This document shows positions 10,780 to 20,850 of a stretch of DNA of 64,000 nucleotides, piece by piece. The stretch spans positions 25,402,172-25,466,171 of the forward strand of contig OX328103.1 of NCBI GenBank assembly GCA_946811185.2, given 5' to 3'. Made by a program: the position numbers and the translations under genes. Each line of letters begins with the position of its first letter. Position 1 is the stretch's first letter. The notes below the pieces were generated by a model that saw only the letters and a list, made by a program, of their open reading frames with translations, had not been told where the DNA came from and searched no databases. The stretch comes from Hippopus hippopus (lineage: Eukaryota; Mollusca; Bivalvia; Cardiida; Cardiidae).

Positions 10780-11789
10780 TACCGTATTTTGCGTATGTTT
10801 TGGGACACCCCAAGAATTGGGACACCATCAAAAATCGCGAAAATAATTATTTTTTATGATCCAAAGATTTGGGACATACTAAAAATTGCAAAGCGAGATC
10901 GGTATTTTTTTGTTCCAAAGAATTGGGACAGTGAATATCTATTCAAAAAAAAAAAAAATCTTTCAATCCATTTGATACCATTTGTTTGCAAATATTTATT
11001 TCGCACAGTTTTATTTCTACACACGTAACGTCGTAAGCATGCTTCCCAACCCTCCCGATTTCAATGGGAGTTTCCTGATTCAAGACAAAAAACCCGATCA
11101 CCTGACAGTCTAATTTAAACCCCAATTCAAAAAGAAATCCGACGTAAGTGTAAAAATGGTGTGATAAACTTGTACATCCGATGTTGACAGAGTTGACACG
11201 CATGTATTTCACGGTCAATCGAGTTCATTGTTTATAAATAGAAATCAAGGTAGGCCTACAGTATTCTAGATTACCCAAGGTTTACCGATCGAAGATCGAC
11301 AAACCAATCAAATTTGAGAACGGTCCAAGCAGGTACTTGTCAGAGTGGAATTAACGTCGTTCACCTCATGTACATGTAAGCAGGTAAAATAAGTTGTGAA
11401 TTTATCTACAAACGCAAAATAACATCCTCATCGCGATCCCAGAATGCAGACAATAATGAGTGACAAGTTAATCATCAACGAACACAATGAGAAAAAGCGA
11501 AGTTTTAAACTCTTAGTGCTCAAATTGATCGGTGGAATTCCAATCTGTCTAAAAATAGACAAACCTGCAAATGATTGGAGGTTTATCGACATCAATGACG
11601 TAGCAATATTTTAACGTCGGCAATATTCAACAGGTTAGCGGCCAGTGACTTTCAGTATGACAGATTGTCTTGTTTGACCATAAGTTTTGGGACAGCTGAC
11701 AAAATAATTATTTTTTGTAGACCAAAGTATTGGGGCACGAAAAAAATTAATTATTTTTTACTGTTCCAAAACTTGAGTAAATTACGGTA
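10780..11789. mobile_element. Inverted-repeat element with TACCGTA ends
   Basis: TACCGTATTTTGCGTATGTT on the left mirrors TACCGTAATTTACTCAAGTT read from the right, ~27 bp with mismatches. Internal blocks (AAAATAATTATTTTTT next to TTTGGGACA) recur near both ends. About 1.0 kb; no recognisable protein. Confidence 0.6.
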
Positions 11790-11799
11790 GATGTTTCTT

Positions 11800-12025
11800 A
11801 TGAAGCTTTGCCCTGTTGATGGACATAAATCCCCTTAAATATTGATGAAAATTGAATCCAAAATCCTTATTCGTCAGCAGTTCTAATTTCATTACTTATC
11901 TTAAAATCTGAGACTAGATATCTGATTGATGGACACTAAATCCTCTTGAATATTGATGAAAATTGAATCCCAAGTCCTTATTCATCAGCAGTTCTAATTT
12001 CAGAACTAAAATCTGAGACTAGATA
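11800..12025. repeat. Two-copy direct repeat
   Basis: TTGATGGACATAAATCCCCT ... AAAATCTGAGACTAGATATC near 11815-11920 is repeated near 11931-12025 with few changes. Unit ~115 bp. Confidence 0.6.
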
Positions 12026-12090
12026 TCTGATTGGCTGACACAGAAAGATTTAAAAACAGTGTGGTAAAATTAAAAGGTGTCATAATTATC

Positions 12091-12267
12091 TTATCCCTTC
12101 ACAAAACAAACCCAAGCTTTAACAGCCCTGAGAAATAAGGCTTTTGAAAAACACTGTGGAAAAAGGAGAAAATGCTGGTGACCGACATTTTCTCCTTTAC
12201 CCACAATGATTTCAGAAGTCCTTTTCTTTCCGGTCATTTAAACTCAGGATTGTGTGCTAAATGATTG
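12091..12267. mobile_element. TTAA-hairpin variant with two left arms (full palindrome)
   Basis: Both sides of the hairpin carry the left arm: CAAGCTTTAACAGCCCTGAG on one side and the complement of the same arm (CAGGATTGTGTGCTAA) on the other. The whole unit is therefore one long inverted repeat. Confidence 0.72.
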
Positions 12268-12493
12268 ACCATTCACCACACAATCCAGAGTTTTAACGAT
12301 CCTAAGGAAGAAGCCTTTAGAAAACATTGTGGTAAAAAGAGAAAATGCTAGTAACCAGCATTTTCTCCTTTTCCCACAATGTTTTCTACCCTATCAAAGA
12401 CAGAAATTATCATCTGACCTACATTTAATTTGTCATCTGCAAATGCTTTGAATTTGGTTGAGTCAAAAATTTTGTTGTTCGGTAAAGAGTTAA
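12265..12493 (+). mobile_element. TTAA-hairpin copy, forward
   Basis: Directly follows the previous unit. Good palindrome, ends GGTAAAGAGTTAA. Confidence 0.82.
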
Positions 12494-12616
12494 GACCTAC
12501 AAAATGAACTGAAAATATCCTTTACTTCATAAAAAAGCATAAGGGTGAAAGATAATAGAAAGGGAAAGGTACATGTGAAGTATAATGTAATAAAATGCAG
12601 GACAATCTAGACTTAC

Positions 12617-12776
12617 TTTTCTATGGCAGTGGCGTCGGACCTCAAAAGCCAACGTAAAATACAACAGCAGGAGAAACACTGGATTGACAAACCACGGCCA
12701 TTCTGACACATCCTTGAAATAAATTGTGTGTGGCTTTGAACAGTCTGTATAAACCACAGCTGTAAGACCAAGCAAT
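12617..12776 (-). CDS. Piezo: Piezo coding exon 6
   Basis: This 160-bp exon follows a long T-tract acceptor and ends at GTAAGT, phase 0. It encodes LLGLTAVVYTDCSKPHTIYF, then KDVSEWPWFVNPVFLLLLYF and TLAFEVRRHCHRK. The extracellular C-S-P-H segment followed by W-P-F/V and a Leu-rich helix matches Piezo (NCSSPHALVLNTGLDWPVY). The basic end begins the intracellular linker continued by exon 7. Confidence 0.94.
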
Positions 12777-13274
12777 CTGAAAAAAAAAAAACATGTATAG
12801 TACGTGGCCATAAATATTTCATCAAATTCCTAATTCCCATTATTTTATATGCATTTTTTAGGGTAAAAATAAGTATAATGCCTCTGATTATTCAATGATT
12901 ACGAAATATATCCTGATAGAAAGCGAGGTTTCTGATGCTACTGTACTTACACTAATATGCCATTAGTATTTGTCTCATGACATCAAAGTTGTAGCTCTCT
13001 AAAACACAGTAGTATTATTTTTTCGCTAACCTTTGGGGATGTTGTCATTGACATGGATGTAAAAAAGACCATATTACTACAATGTTTTTCAATTTTTAAA
13101 CAGCTGCATCTATACCATATTACATTGTATCTAGTCTGACATATATGTTTTATTGTAATATTCAACTCACTTTTTTTTCAAGTAAGTTTTGTAACTATAG
13201 TTTCATCTTTCAGGCCACAATAAATTAAGACGAAAAAAAGAAGATACAAGGGTCATTTAAAAAGTATGTAGACT

Positions 13275-13408
13275 TTCCCATAGGTAGAAATAAAAGTCTG
13301 AATGTCCTTTTTGCCCCTTTTTCCATAATATTTCCAGCGCTTTTACAGACATGCCACTTTATTTGAGCAACATTTAATAATTCATCTTCAGATGCTTCAA
13401 CTCATAGA
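13275..13408 (+). mobile_element. TTAA-hairpin right-half fragment
   Basis: CCATAATATTTCCAGC, TTGAGCAACATTTAATAATT and CAGATGCTTCAACTC follow the right arm. The left half is missing. Confidence 0.5.
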
Positions 13409-13409
13409 A

Positions 13410-13627
13410 GTGTAAAAATTAAAACAACCCTGTGAAAGAGTTCTTTTGAAAACATTGTGGGAAGAAAATGCTGGTAAACAGCATTTTCTACTTTTCCCAC
13501 GATGTTTTCTACCCTTCTTAATACAAAGTTCAATTTTTGAATCACATTTATGTTGTTGTCTGCAACAACATGTTTTATGTTTTTAATTTGGACGAGTCCA
13601 AAATTTTGTTGTTTGGTAAAGAGTTTC
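13410..13627 (+). mobile_element. TTAA-hairpin copy, forward, 48 bp from Piezo exon 5
   Basis: The left terminus is worn; the stem carries a gap (GTGGGAAGAAAATGC). It ends TTTGGTAAAGAGTTT just inside intron 5. Confidence 0.75.
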
Positions 13628-13675
13628 AGATTTAGAACATTTTGAAAACATTTACTACAACCTTGAAAATCCTAC

Positions 13676-14110
13676 CTGGGAATAAAGTCATCTGGTGATA
13701 CAGCATCTTGAAAAAATTGGAACTGGTAGAGATGAAGGACTAAAATATGAGCCGCGGAGTAGATGAGCAAAATGAAACGGAATACAGAAAACTTCACGCC
13801 CAGGTGACCATAAAAGGCCCACAAAGTCGCCAGAAATATAAAAGTTACAAAGTAAACAGCAGACAGTACACCAGGCACTATGATTCCACTAGCTGCCAAA
13901 AACACTAGGAGTATGAATTCTCCGATAAATGTAAAAAAGTCACTAAATCTAGGTCTTGTCTGTTTCTTCACAGTGGAAGGAAGTTCTATTTGTTCTGTTT
14001 CAACAGGGAGAAGTTTGAAGCATGTGATGTAGACAACCAGTCCAACAAGAAACACCAATACATCTGGTAACACTAGTCTGACTACATCCACTGCTGGAAC
14101 TCCGTCTAGT
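13676..14110 (-). CDS. Piezo: Piezo coding exon 5
   Basis: This 435-bp exon encodes about 145 residues: LDGVPAVDVVRLVLPDVLVF, a helix (LVGLVVYITCFKLL), a polar loop with TVKKQTRPRFSD, then helices around FIGEFILLVFLAASGIIVPG, AVYFVTFIFLATLWAFY and FILLIYSAAHILVLHLYQ, ending DDFIPR. The motifs ALAGI-SALSSVY and HL-LYQ are typical of Piezo. The acceptor is TTTTTTCAG and the donor GTAGG. Mobile elements sit 40 bp upstream and about 48 bp downstream. Confidence 0.94.
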
Positions 14111-14150
14111 CTGAAAAAATAATGAATAATAAATACTAAATAGTATAATA

Positions 14151-14395
14151 TGCTCTATGAAAAGGGGGTTTAATGCATCTTCCTGATCCATTATACCAAG
14201 CTAGTCATAAAATAATTATGGATCTATAAAATACATTTTGTCTAACAACAGACCAAATCATGAGGTAGACTGATCCTTGGACATGCAGAAAATTGACCAA
14301 AAGCAAAAAGTTTTGACCTAGGTCAGCCTGCAGAGCCTGATCTGATCGCTACTTTAAACAGATGCATTAAACTAAATCTTTTACAGAGCATGGTT
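14151..14395. mobile_element. GC-palindrome element beside Piezo exon 5 acceptor
   Basis: TGCTCTATGAAAAGGGGGTT to TTACAGAGCATGG, the GAGCCATGCTCTG family, with a worn inner palindrome (GGTCAGCCTGCAGAGCC). Its edge is 40 bp upstream of exon 5. Confidence 0.65.
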
Positions 14396-14529
14396 GGTAT
14401 ATACTGTAGATAGAATGATGTTAATATGTCACACTTTGTTACTACATATGTTCAGTCTGTTACTGAAACTGTGGTTGTAATAAATATTCCAACCAACAAC
14501 AAATACTTAAGTAAACAATTACATAATGC

Positions 14530-14630
14530 CAAAGATACTGGTAAACAGCTTTTTCTCCTTTTCCCACAATGTTTTCTTTCTTTCAAAAATAAATCCTCCT
14601 TTTCCCACAAGGTTCAATAGACATAAAAAT
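14530..14630 (+). mobile_element. TTAA-hairpin right-half fragment
   Basis: GGTAAACAGCTTTTTCTCCT followed by CCCACAATGTTTTC; the left half is absent. Confidence 0.55.
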
Positions 14631-14806
14631 TAATCAAGTAAATCATATTTCCTTCTGTTGCTAACATGCTCATCTTTGTTTCTTTCCTGTCAGTGTCATA
14701 AAGTACTTTGCTTATCAAAGCAAAGAGGCAACTTGCATCATACATTGAATATACTACATCAAACTGATCAAGCAAACAATCAATTTACCAGTATTTATTT
14801 TATCAA

Positions 14807-15010
14807 TTATCACACACAAATAATTGTTCATTATGATCCCGAGGAACAAGGCTTTTGAAAGTTTGGTGAGAAAAGGAGAAAATATTTGTAAGCACCATTC
14901 TCTCCTATTCCAAAAATGCATTCTACTCTTTTAGAAACAAATTTCAATTTTTGACTCCAGCTTATTTTGTCGTCTGCAAATGCTCTCAAAAATGGACAAA
15001 TTAGTCCAGT
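14807..15010 (+). mobile_element. TTAA-hairpin copy, forward, worn
   Basis: The stem is degraded (GAAAATATTTGTAAGCACC). The right arm GTCGTCTGCAAATGCT is clear. Confidence 0.62.
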
Positions 15011-15016
15011 CAACAG

Positions 15017-15439
15017 ATAACTCTACCAAACAACAAAATTTTAGACTTGTCCAAATTAAAAACATTTGCAGAAAATAAAATAAGTTTTACTGAAACAATT
15101 TTTTTTGGAGGGTAGAAAACACTGTGGGAAATGGAGAAAATGCTGGTTACTAGCATTTTCTCACTTGTTTATTACTATAGTTTATGCTGTTTAACAGCTT
15201 AGGTCTTATCACGGCAGTCAGTGCACCTATGCATGTGTTTCCTGGTTTTCTCACACCAGTACTAACACAACTTTCTTTCCAAACCATTGACCACTTTTCT
15301 CACATGCATCAGAGCTGAGAGGCAGAAAGTCACCAGAGAGAAAGTTCGCCAGGCAGCATTTCCTCCTATAACCTCAATAGTATCAAAAGCCATCTTTCTC
15401 AAGATCAATAAAAATCTGAGTTGTGAGGTAAAGGGTTAA
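15017..15439 (-). mobile_element. TTAA-hairpin copy, reverse, interrupted by a SINE
   Basis: ATAACTCTACCAAACAACAA to TAGCATTTTCTCA, then a SINE, then CATTTCCTCCTATAACCTC to GGTAAAGGGTTAA. It shares its right TTAA with the next copy. Confidence 0.75.
15166..15352 (-). mobile_element. SINE fragment inserted in a hairpin stem, minus strand
   Basis: TGTTTAACAGCTTAGG ... TCACACCAGTACTAACACAA ... TTTCTCACATGCATCAGAGC. Flanked by AGCATTTTCTC on the left and AGCATTTCCTC on the right, a probable ~11-bp target duplication. Confidence 0.68.
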
Positions 15440-15933
15440 CTCTTTACCAAACAACAAAAATTTAGACTAGTATAAATTGAAAGCATTTGCATGACAACAA
15501 AATAAATGAGCCATGCTCTGGCAAAAGGGGGCTGAATGCATCTCCGTAATCCATCATACAAAGCAAGCCATCACATACTAATGGATCCATAGCAGCCACT
15601 TTTTTTTTAACAACTGACTTATTCATGAGGTAGACTGGTCCTTGGACATACAGAAAATTTACCAATAGCGAAAAGTTTCGCCCCAGGTCAGCCTGCACAG
15701 TCTGTGCAGGCTGACCTGGGTCGATTCTTTTCCCAGATTCATGAAGCCCCCTTTTCACAGAGCATGGCTCAAATGTAAATGAAAAAATTGAAATTTATTT
15801 CGGGAAGGGTAGAAAACATTGTGGGAAAAGGAGAAAATGCTGGTTACCAGCATTTTCTCCTTTTCCCACAAAGTTTTCAATAGGTGTCTTTCTCAGGGTT
15901 GTTAAAAGTTGGGATTATATGATAAAGGGTTAA
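15436..15933 (-). mobile_element. TTAA-hairpin copy, reverse, interrupted by a GC-palindrome element
   Basis: TTAACTCTTTACCAAACAAC to AACAAAATAAAT, insertion, then GAAAAAATTGAAATTTATTT to GATAAAGGGTTAA. The palindrome itself is perfect. Confidence 0.82.
15508..15770. mobile_element. GC-palindrome element (GAGCCATGCTCTG ends), nested
   Basis: GAGCCATGCTCTGGCAAAAG and CTTTTCACAGAGCATGGCTC are the termini. The inner palindrome is AGCCTGCACAGTCTGTGCAG GCT. Near-identical in layout to 63596-63856. Confidence 0.85.
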
Positions 15934-16015
15934 ACCTGTGTATTTCTTGGCTTCTATGATAAATAAAATTTGAATTCTAAAAATTCTAGAAAGCAAAAGG
16001 ATCATAATCACATAC

Positions 16016-16058
16016 CTTTCAACAGCAATCTGTCTGGCCAATTTCTCTTTAAATGAAC
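16016..16058 (-). CDS. Piezo: Piezo coding exon 4
   Basis: This 43-bp mini-exon encodes SFKEKLARQIAVE plus parts of the flanking Cys and Arg codons. The acceptor is TTTATTCAG and the donor GTATGT. It corresponds to the SRWETLSRHIGVTRLD stretch after GPSC in vertebrate PIEZO1. It follows a 15.3-kb intron. Phases 1 (in) and 2 (out) fit both neighbours. Confidence 0.88.
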
Positions 16059-16147
16059 CTGAATAAAAGATAAAGACAACAGTCCAGTGTACATGTATTT
16101 CATTTCATCTTCAACTTCTAAGTTTTCTAATAATGTTTTTTATCCTT

Positions 16148-16347
16148 TATCCCTTTATGAAACATCCAAATTTTGACTCACCCAAATTGAAAGCATTTAC
16201 ATGACAAATTAAATGTTACCTACATGTTGCTCAAATGATGATTTCTATCTTTGATAGGGTAGAAAACATTGTGGGAAAAGAAGAAAATCCTGGTTACCAG
16301 CGTTTTCTCTTTTTCATCAAAACTGGGGATTTTGTGGTAAAGAGTTA
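16148..16347 (-). mobile_element. TTAA-hairpin copy, reverse, right side deleted
   Basis: CCCTTTATGAAACATCCAAA to GTGGTAAAGAGTTA. The stretch between the stem and the right arm is missing. A right-arm fragment (16348-16426) follows. Confidence 0.68.
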
Positions 16348-16488
16348 CATCCCATTATTTTATTTGTTGTCTGCAACTGTTTTCAATTTGCACAAGTCTA
16401 AATTTCTGTTGTGTTGTAAGGAGTTAACTGTTTACAAGCATTTTCTCTTTTTGCACAATGTGTTCAAATGCCTTTCTTTGCAGGGCTG

Positions 16489-16714
16489 TTAACCCTTTAC
16501 AACACAATCCTTACTTTTAACGATCCCAATCTAGAAGGTTATTGAAAACATTGTGGGAAAAGCAGAAAATGCTGGTAACCAGCATTTTCTCCTTTTCCTA
16601 CAATGTTTTCTAGTCTTTGTTAGACAACCTTCCCCACTTGAGCCACAACTGATTTGCTATCTGCGTATGCTTTCGACATGGACAAGTTTAAAATTTTTTC
16701 ATATGGTACAGAGT
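16489..16714 (+). mobile_element. TTAA-hairpin copy, forward
   Basis: TTAACCCTTTACAACACAAT to GGTACAGAGTTGAA. Stem nearly perfect. Confidence 0.8.
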
Positions 16715-16852
16715 TGAAACATGGGACTGTATGGTAAAGGGTAAATCAGTCTTTTGTATGTACAATTTGTACATCCAAGAGTACAAAAGATTTACTTGGA
16801 ACACAGACAAGAATTAGGTACCAACAAAAACAAACAAACCTTTGACTTTACA

Positions 16853-17082
16853 TTAATCCTTTTACCACACAACCCCAAGTTCAACAACCCTGAGGGAGAA
16901 ACCTTTTGAAAACATTGAGGGAAAAGGAGAAAATGCTGGTTACCAGCATTTTCTCCTTTTCCCCACAATGGTTTCTACCCTTCCAAAAACAGATTTCAAT
17001 TTTTGAATCATGTTTATTTTATCGTCTGCAAATGCTTTCAATTTGGACCAGTCTAAAATTTTGTTGTTTGGTAAAGAGTTAA
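16853..17082 (+). mobile_element. TTAA-hairpin copy, forward arms, reverse centre base
   Basis: TTAATCCTTTTACCACACAA to TTTGGTAAAGAGTTAA, but the centre is GGTTACC, as in reverse copies. Confidence 0.82.
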
Positions 17083-17095
17083 AGCAGTTTGGATT

Positions 17096-17335
17096 GATTG
17101 AATAACTAGTGTTTTATGCCACTTTCAACACTATTTCATTCATATCATAGCAAAAGCTTACATATTTATATGTGTTCTTGGTTTCATCAGCATAAGCCTA
17201 CGACTCATGAAATGTCTTGCCAAAGGAAACTCTCATAAAAAAGCAACACATCAAGCAAGGATCAAACACAGGCCTTCCAGTTTGCTTATCCTACATCTTC
17301 ATCACTTTGCCACACAGAACCACACAAGAAGCATT
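17096..17335 (-). mobile_element. tRNA-derived SINE, minus strand
   Basis: GTTTTATGCCACTTTCAACA ... TATTTCATTCATATCATAG ... GGATCAAACACAGGCCTTCC is the reverse of the SINE body, ending in a B-box-like sequence. Confidence 0.65.
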
Positions 17336-17374
17336 TGGAACAACTATAGTTAACTTTTTTAACCCATTACCTCT

Positions 17375-17541
17375 TTAACCCTTTACCACACAAGTTTTAA
17401 CAGCCAAGAGTAGGACAGCTTTTGAAAACATTGTGGGAAAAGAAGAAAATGCTGGTAACCAGCATTTTCTCCTTTTCCCATAATGCTTTCAGAAGCCTTC
17501 TCCTTCAAGGTCATTCAAGCTCGGGACTGTCTGGTAAAGGT
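17375..17541. mobile_element. TTAA-hairpin variant with two left arms (full palindrome)
   Basis: Left arm CCCTTTACCACACAAGTTTT and, on the far side, AGCTCGGGACTGTCTGGTAA; both are versions of the left arm. The stem and GGTAACC centre are kept. Confidence 0.75.
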
Positions 17542-17691
17542 TTCATCAGCATGATGTTCATAGCAGACATTGTTAATTAGTATAAACCAACAATGTTTGG
17601 AATTTACTACTAATCTATGTACAAAGAGAAGATTTTGCCTATTCTTTTCTATGGGAAAAAAATCCAGTCTTCTCTGTAAATATGAGCCAAG

Positions 17692-17968
17692 CCCTGGTTG
17701 CACAGTTGGTAGCATACAGGACTTGAGACCAGGGTGTCGCTGGTTCAAACCTCAACCAATACCGGTACCTTTCCAAGGATTGATGCATAGTGATTGCAAC
17801 AGGATTCACCTCTCACAGCTGATTAGTGTTTTGACAATGGTTATGTGGAAAAGCAGCCAGTGGCTTGGTAAGAATATTGTGTAAAGTATTTGTAAAAAAA
17901 CATCAGGAAAGCATGGACAGGTGATCTGGCCACCATGAAATAACTGAAATAACATTAAAAATGCTGTT
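17692..17968 (+). mobile_element. tRNA-derived SINE, plus strand
   Basis: A-box-like CACAGTTGGTAGCATACAGG and B-box-like GGTTCAAACCTC, then the body TTTCCAAGGATTGATG ... GCCAGTGGCTTGGTAAGAAT ... GGAAAGCATGGACAGGTG. Ends in ACTGAAATAACATTA. Confidence 0.78.
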
Positions 17969-18045
17969 TTGCATACGATTAATCAATCTCTACTTGAAAG
18001 TACCATTCACTCTGCTTTTGCATACTGCATAGAGGGGTGCGTACA

Positions 18046-18265
18046 ATTAACCCATTACCACACAATCCCAAGTTTTAACAATGCTACAGAAATGGACTTT
18101 TGAAAACAATGTGGAAAAAGGAGAAAATACTGATCACCACCATTTTCCTCTTTTTTCCACAATTTTTCTAACCTTCCACAAACACGTTCCAATTTTTGTG
18201 TCATATGTATTTTTATCAACTGCAAATGCACAAGCCTAAATTTTCGATGTTTGGTAAAGAGATAA
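18046..18265 (+). mobile_element. TTAA-hairpin copy, forward
   Basis: TTAACCCATTACCACACAAT to TTTGGTAAAGAGATAA. The stem has several mismatches (CTGATCACCACC centre). Confidence 0.72.
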
Positions 18266-18288
18266 ATGTTCTTCTATATAGAATCTGC

Positions 18289-18381
18289 AGGTTACGAACA
18301 TTTTCTCATTTGCCACAATGTTTTTTAAAGCCTTTCTCATAGCAGATCATTAAAAAAGGGAATTGTTTGGTGAATGATTAG
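18289..18381 (-). mobile_element. TTAA-hairpin half fragment, reverse
   Basis: GGTTACGAACATTTTCTC to GTTTGGTGAATGATTA; only the second half. Confidence 0.55.
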
Positions 18382-18710
18382 TTTTGACTGAAATTCAAAA
18401 ATGTACATCACAGGTATTTACACCATGTACAACAGAATGCAAGAGGGGGGGGCAAGTATTGCAACCAATCTGCAGAGGTAACTTGGAGATCCTCCATAAA
18501 ACTGCAATAAACTGTCGACATAATAGTCAACTTGCAAGCTGTTTGCAGTCTATCGTAGTAACTAGTTCCTCAAATAACTGCATAAGAAACAAGATTCCAC
18601 TTCATCACAGTTATGGGAAATAACAATAGTTGACGCTAACAGCTGCAGGATCTGCACATTACTGGGATGGATTTTTTGATTAGCATTTTATGCCTTATAA
18701 ACACAATCTG

Positions 18711-18890
18711 TGGTGTCCGTTGTTGTGAGGTAGAGCCTCGGCCTCATAACCATAAGGTCTCAAGTTTGATACAGGTCTCAGCTTTGGGACTGTTCATTGG
18801 CCCACACATTCAGTGCGAGTACTGGTGTAGTTCCCAGGAAGCAGAATCCAGATAGATTAGTGTAATCTAAGTTGTAAGAACTTTTTTCTC
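18711..18890 (+). mobile_element. tRNA-derived SINE of a second family
   Basis: TGAGGTAGAGCCTCGGCCTC (A-box-like) and GTCTCAAGTTTGATACAGG (B-box-like), then TGTTCATTGGCCCACACATT. The body differs from the 17692 family. Confidence 0.5.
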
Positions 18891-19252
18891 AATCGATGTA
18901 AAATAAATTATGTTTAAACTAAATACAATCAGCTATTCAACTGTGACAGCTCATGTAATCATATTTCCTGGACTTATATATAGATATATATGTATTTCCT
19001 GGGATAAATGGTGACAACGCCTTTGAAGTATCCTGATCACTTAGGGAGATTACATATTCTTAGTGACAGTATTCTATTCTATCATGAAGAAGTCCTTACC
19101 ACTATGATTTACGGTCTTTGTAACTGGCCAAAACTTCAACCCACCACCTTAATCTCTTGAGATAAGCACTCTTTCACAAACATCATGAAGACTTCCATAG
19201 TTTATTCTGCATTGTCTGCAGAAGTGTTTTAATCATGCACAAATATTCCCAG

Positions 19253-19465
19253 TTAACCCTATGCCACATAATCCGGAGTTTTAACGGCCTTGAAAGGGAA
19301 GGCTTTTTGAAACATTATGAGAAAAGGGGAAAAAGCTGGTAAGCAGCAATTTCTCCTTTTTTTTTCCACAATGTTAAATTTTTTACTCTTTCAAAGACCA
19401 ATTTCATCATTCCAGCCACATTTACTTTGATGGAGTCTAAAATTTTCTTGTCTGATAAAGAGTTA
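19253..19465 (+). mobile_element. TTAA-hairpin copy, forward, worn
   Basis: TTAACCCTATGCCACATAAT to GATAAAGAGTTAA. Part of the right arm (the GCAAATGCTTTCAATT stretch) is deleted. Confidence 0.68.
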
Positions 19466-19581
19466 AAGTCCTTGAATTAGGCTCCAATTAGCAATGTTCA
19501 ATTTTAATGGCCATTAATTATTCTTTTTCATCTAAAATTTTTGCTTGCCCTGAAGCAGGTACAATGTCTGTGTTTTCACTT

Positions 19582-19815
19582 TAACCATTTCCCACACAAT
19601 CCTATGTTTTACCGACCCTGAGGAAGGAGAAGTTTGAAAACATTGTTGGTAAAGGAGAAAAAGCTGGCAACCAGCATTGGCAACCAGCATTCTCTCATTT
19701 TTCTACGTTTTCTACCCCTACACAAACCTCCACATATGAGTCACTTTTTGAATTGTCATCTGGAAATGCTCCCTGTCTGGAAAGGTCTAAAGTTTTGTTA
19801 TCTGATAAAGAGTTA
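19582..19815 (+). mobile_element. TTAA-hairpin copy, forward, with centre duplication
   Basis: TTAACCATTTCCCACACAAT to GATAAAGAGTTAA. The centre carries a local duplication: GGCAACCAGCATT occurs twice in a row. Confidence 0.7.
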
Positions 19816-19842
19816 ATTATCTGTTCTTTTTTTATGTCAGAG

Positions 19843-20080
19843 TTAACTCTTTACAACATAATAAAAGCTAAACCTTGTCTATTTTGAAAGTAATACCAGA
19901 CAACAAATAAAATGTGGCTCAAATGACAAAACCTGTCTTTGACAGGGTGGTAAAAACATTGTGGGAAAGCCGAAAAGGAGACAATGCTGGTTACCAGCAT
20001 TTTCTCCTTTTCCCACAATGTTTTCGTGAGCCGTCTGCCTCAGGGTTGTTGAAACACGGGGTTGCTCGGTAAAAGGTTAA
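19843..20080 (-). mobile_element. TTAA-hairpin copy, reverse
   Basis: TTAACTCTTTACAACATAAT to CGGTAAAAGGTTAA. The left stem has an 8-bp insertion (GAAAGCCGAAAAGG). Confidence 0.75.
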
Positions 20081-20218
20081 CTCAGATTGCATACAAGAAT
20101 TGCTCCGAATCTTAGAATCTCCAAGTTTGAGGTTTGTTCTTCTGGCAAATGATCATCAATTCATTAATGTTTCTGATACAGCGGACAGCCTGTGGTGCTT
20201 TTGCACACAATGTTTATC

Positions 20219-20447
20219 AACTCTTTACCAAACGAAAAAATTTTAGACTAGGTTGAATGGAAAGCCTTTGCAGACAACAGAATAAATGTAAATCACAGAT
20301 TGAAATTCAATCTAGGATGGGTATAAAACATTGTGGGTAAAAGGAGGAAGTACTGGTTTATACCAGCATTTCCTCCTATTCCCATGATGTTTCAAAAGCT
20401 GTCTTTCTCAGAGTGGTTAAAACTAGGGAGTGTGTGGTAAAGAATAA
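20219..20447 (-). mobile_element. TTAA-hairpin copy, reverse
   Basis: TCAACTCTTTACCAAACGAA to GTGGTAAAGAATAA. The centre is expanded to GGTTTATACC. Confidence 0.72.
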
Positions 20448-20588
20448 AGATCAGACTGTGCAAAATTTGCATTCTTGAATCTATATCTGGTCCGGACAAT
20501 GGAGCCAGACACAGCTGTGGAACTGCATAATCTGAAATGATTTTTGATATGGCAAAATGCTAATAATTTCTTTTGTTGATCTGTCTAT

Positions 20589-20744
20589 CTCTTTACAAAA
20601 ACAAAACAAGATGTGTCCAGATCGACAGAATTTGCATTTAACGGAAATGGATAGCCAGCAAATTTTTCTCCTTTTTCCACAGTTGGTTTCAGAAGCCGTC
20701 TTGTTCAGGGTTGAGAAAAACAGGATCATTTGGTAAAGGGTTTA
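20589..20744 (-). mobile_element. TTAA-hairpin copy, reverse, internal deletion
   Basis: TCTTTACAAAAACAAAACAA, then TTTTTCTCCTTTTTCCACAG and GGTAAAGGGTTTAA. Confidence 0.6.
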
Positions 20745-20759
20745 AAGTCTGTATCAGCA

Positions 20760-20850
20760 GACAAAAATTAAAACTCATCAAAACTGGAAGCACTTGCAGA
20801 CAACAGATTAAACATAGCTCAAATGATGGGATCTGTACTCTAAAAGGATT
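20760..20850 (-). mobile_element. TTAA-hairpin left fragment, reverse
   Basis: AAGCACTTGCAGACAACAGA and TAGCTCAAATGATGGGATCT only; no stem. The following copy cuts it off. Confidence 0.5.
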
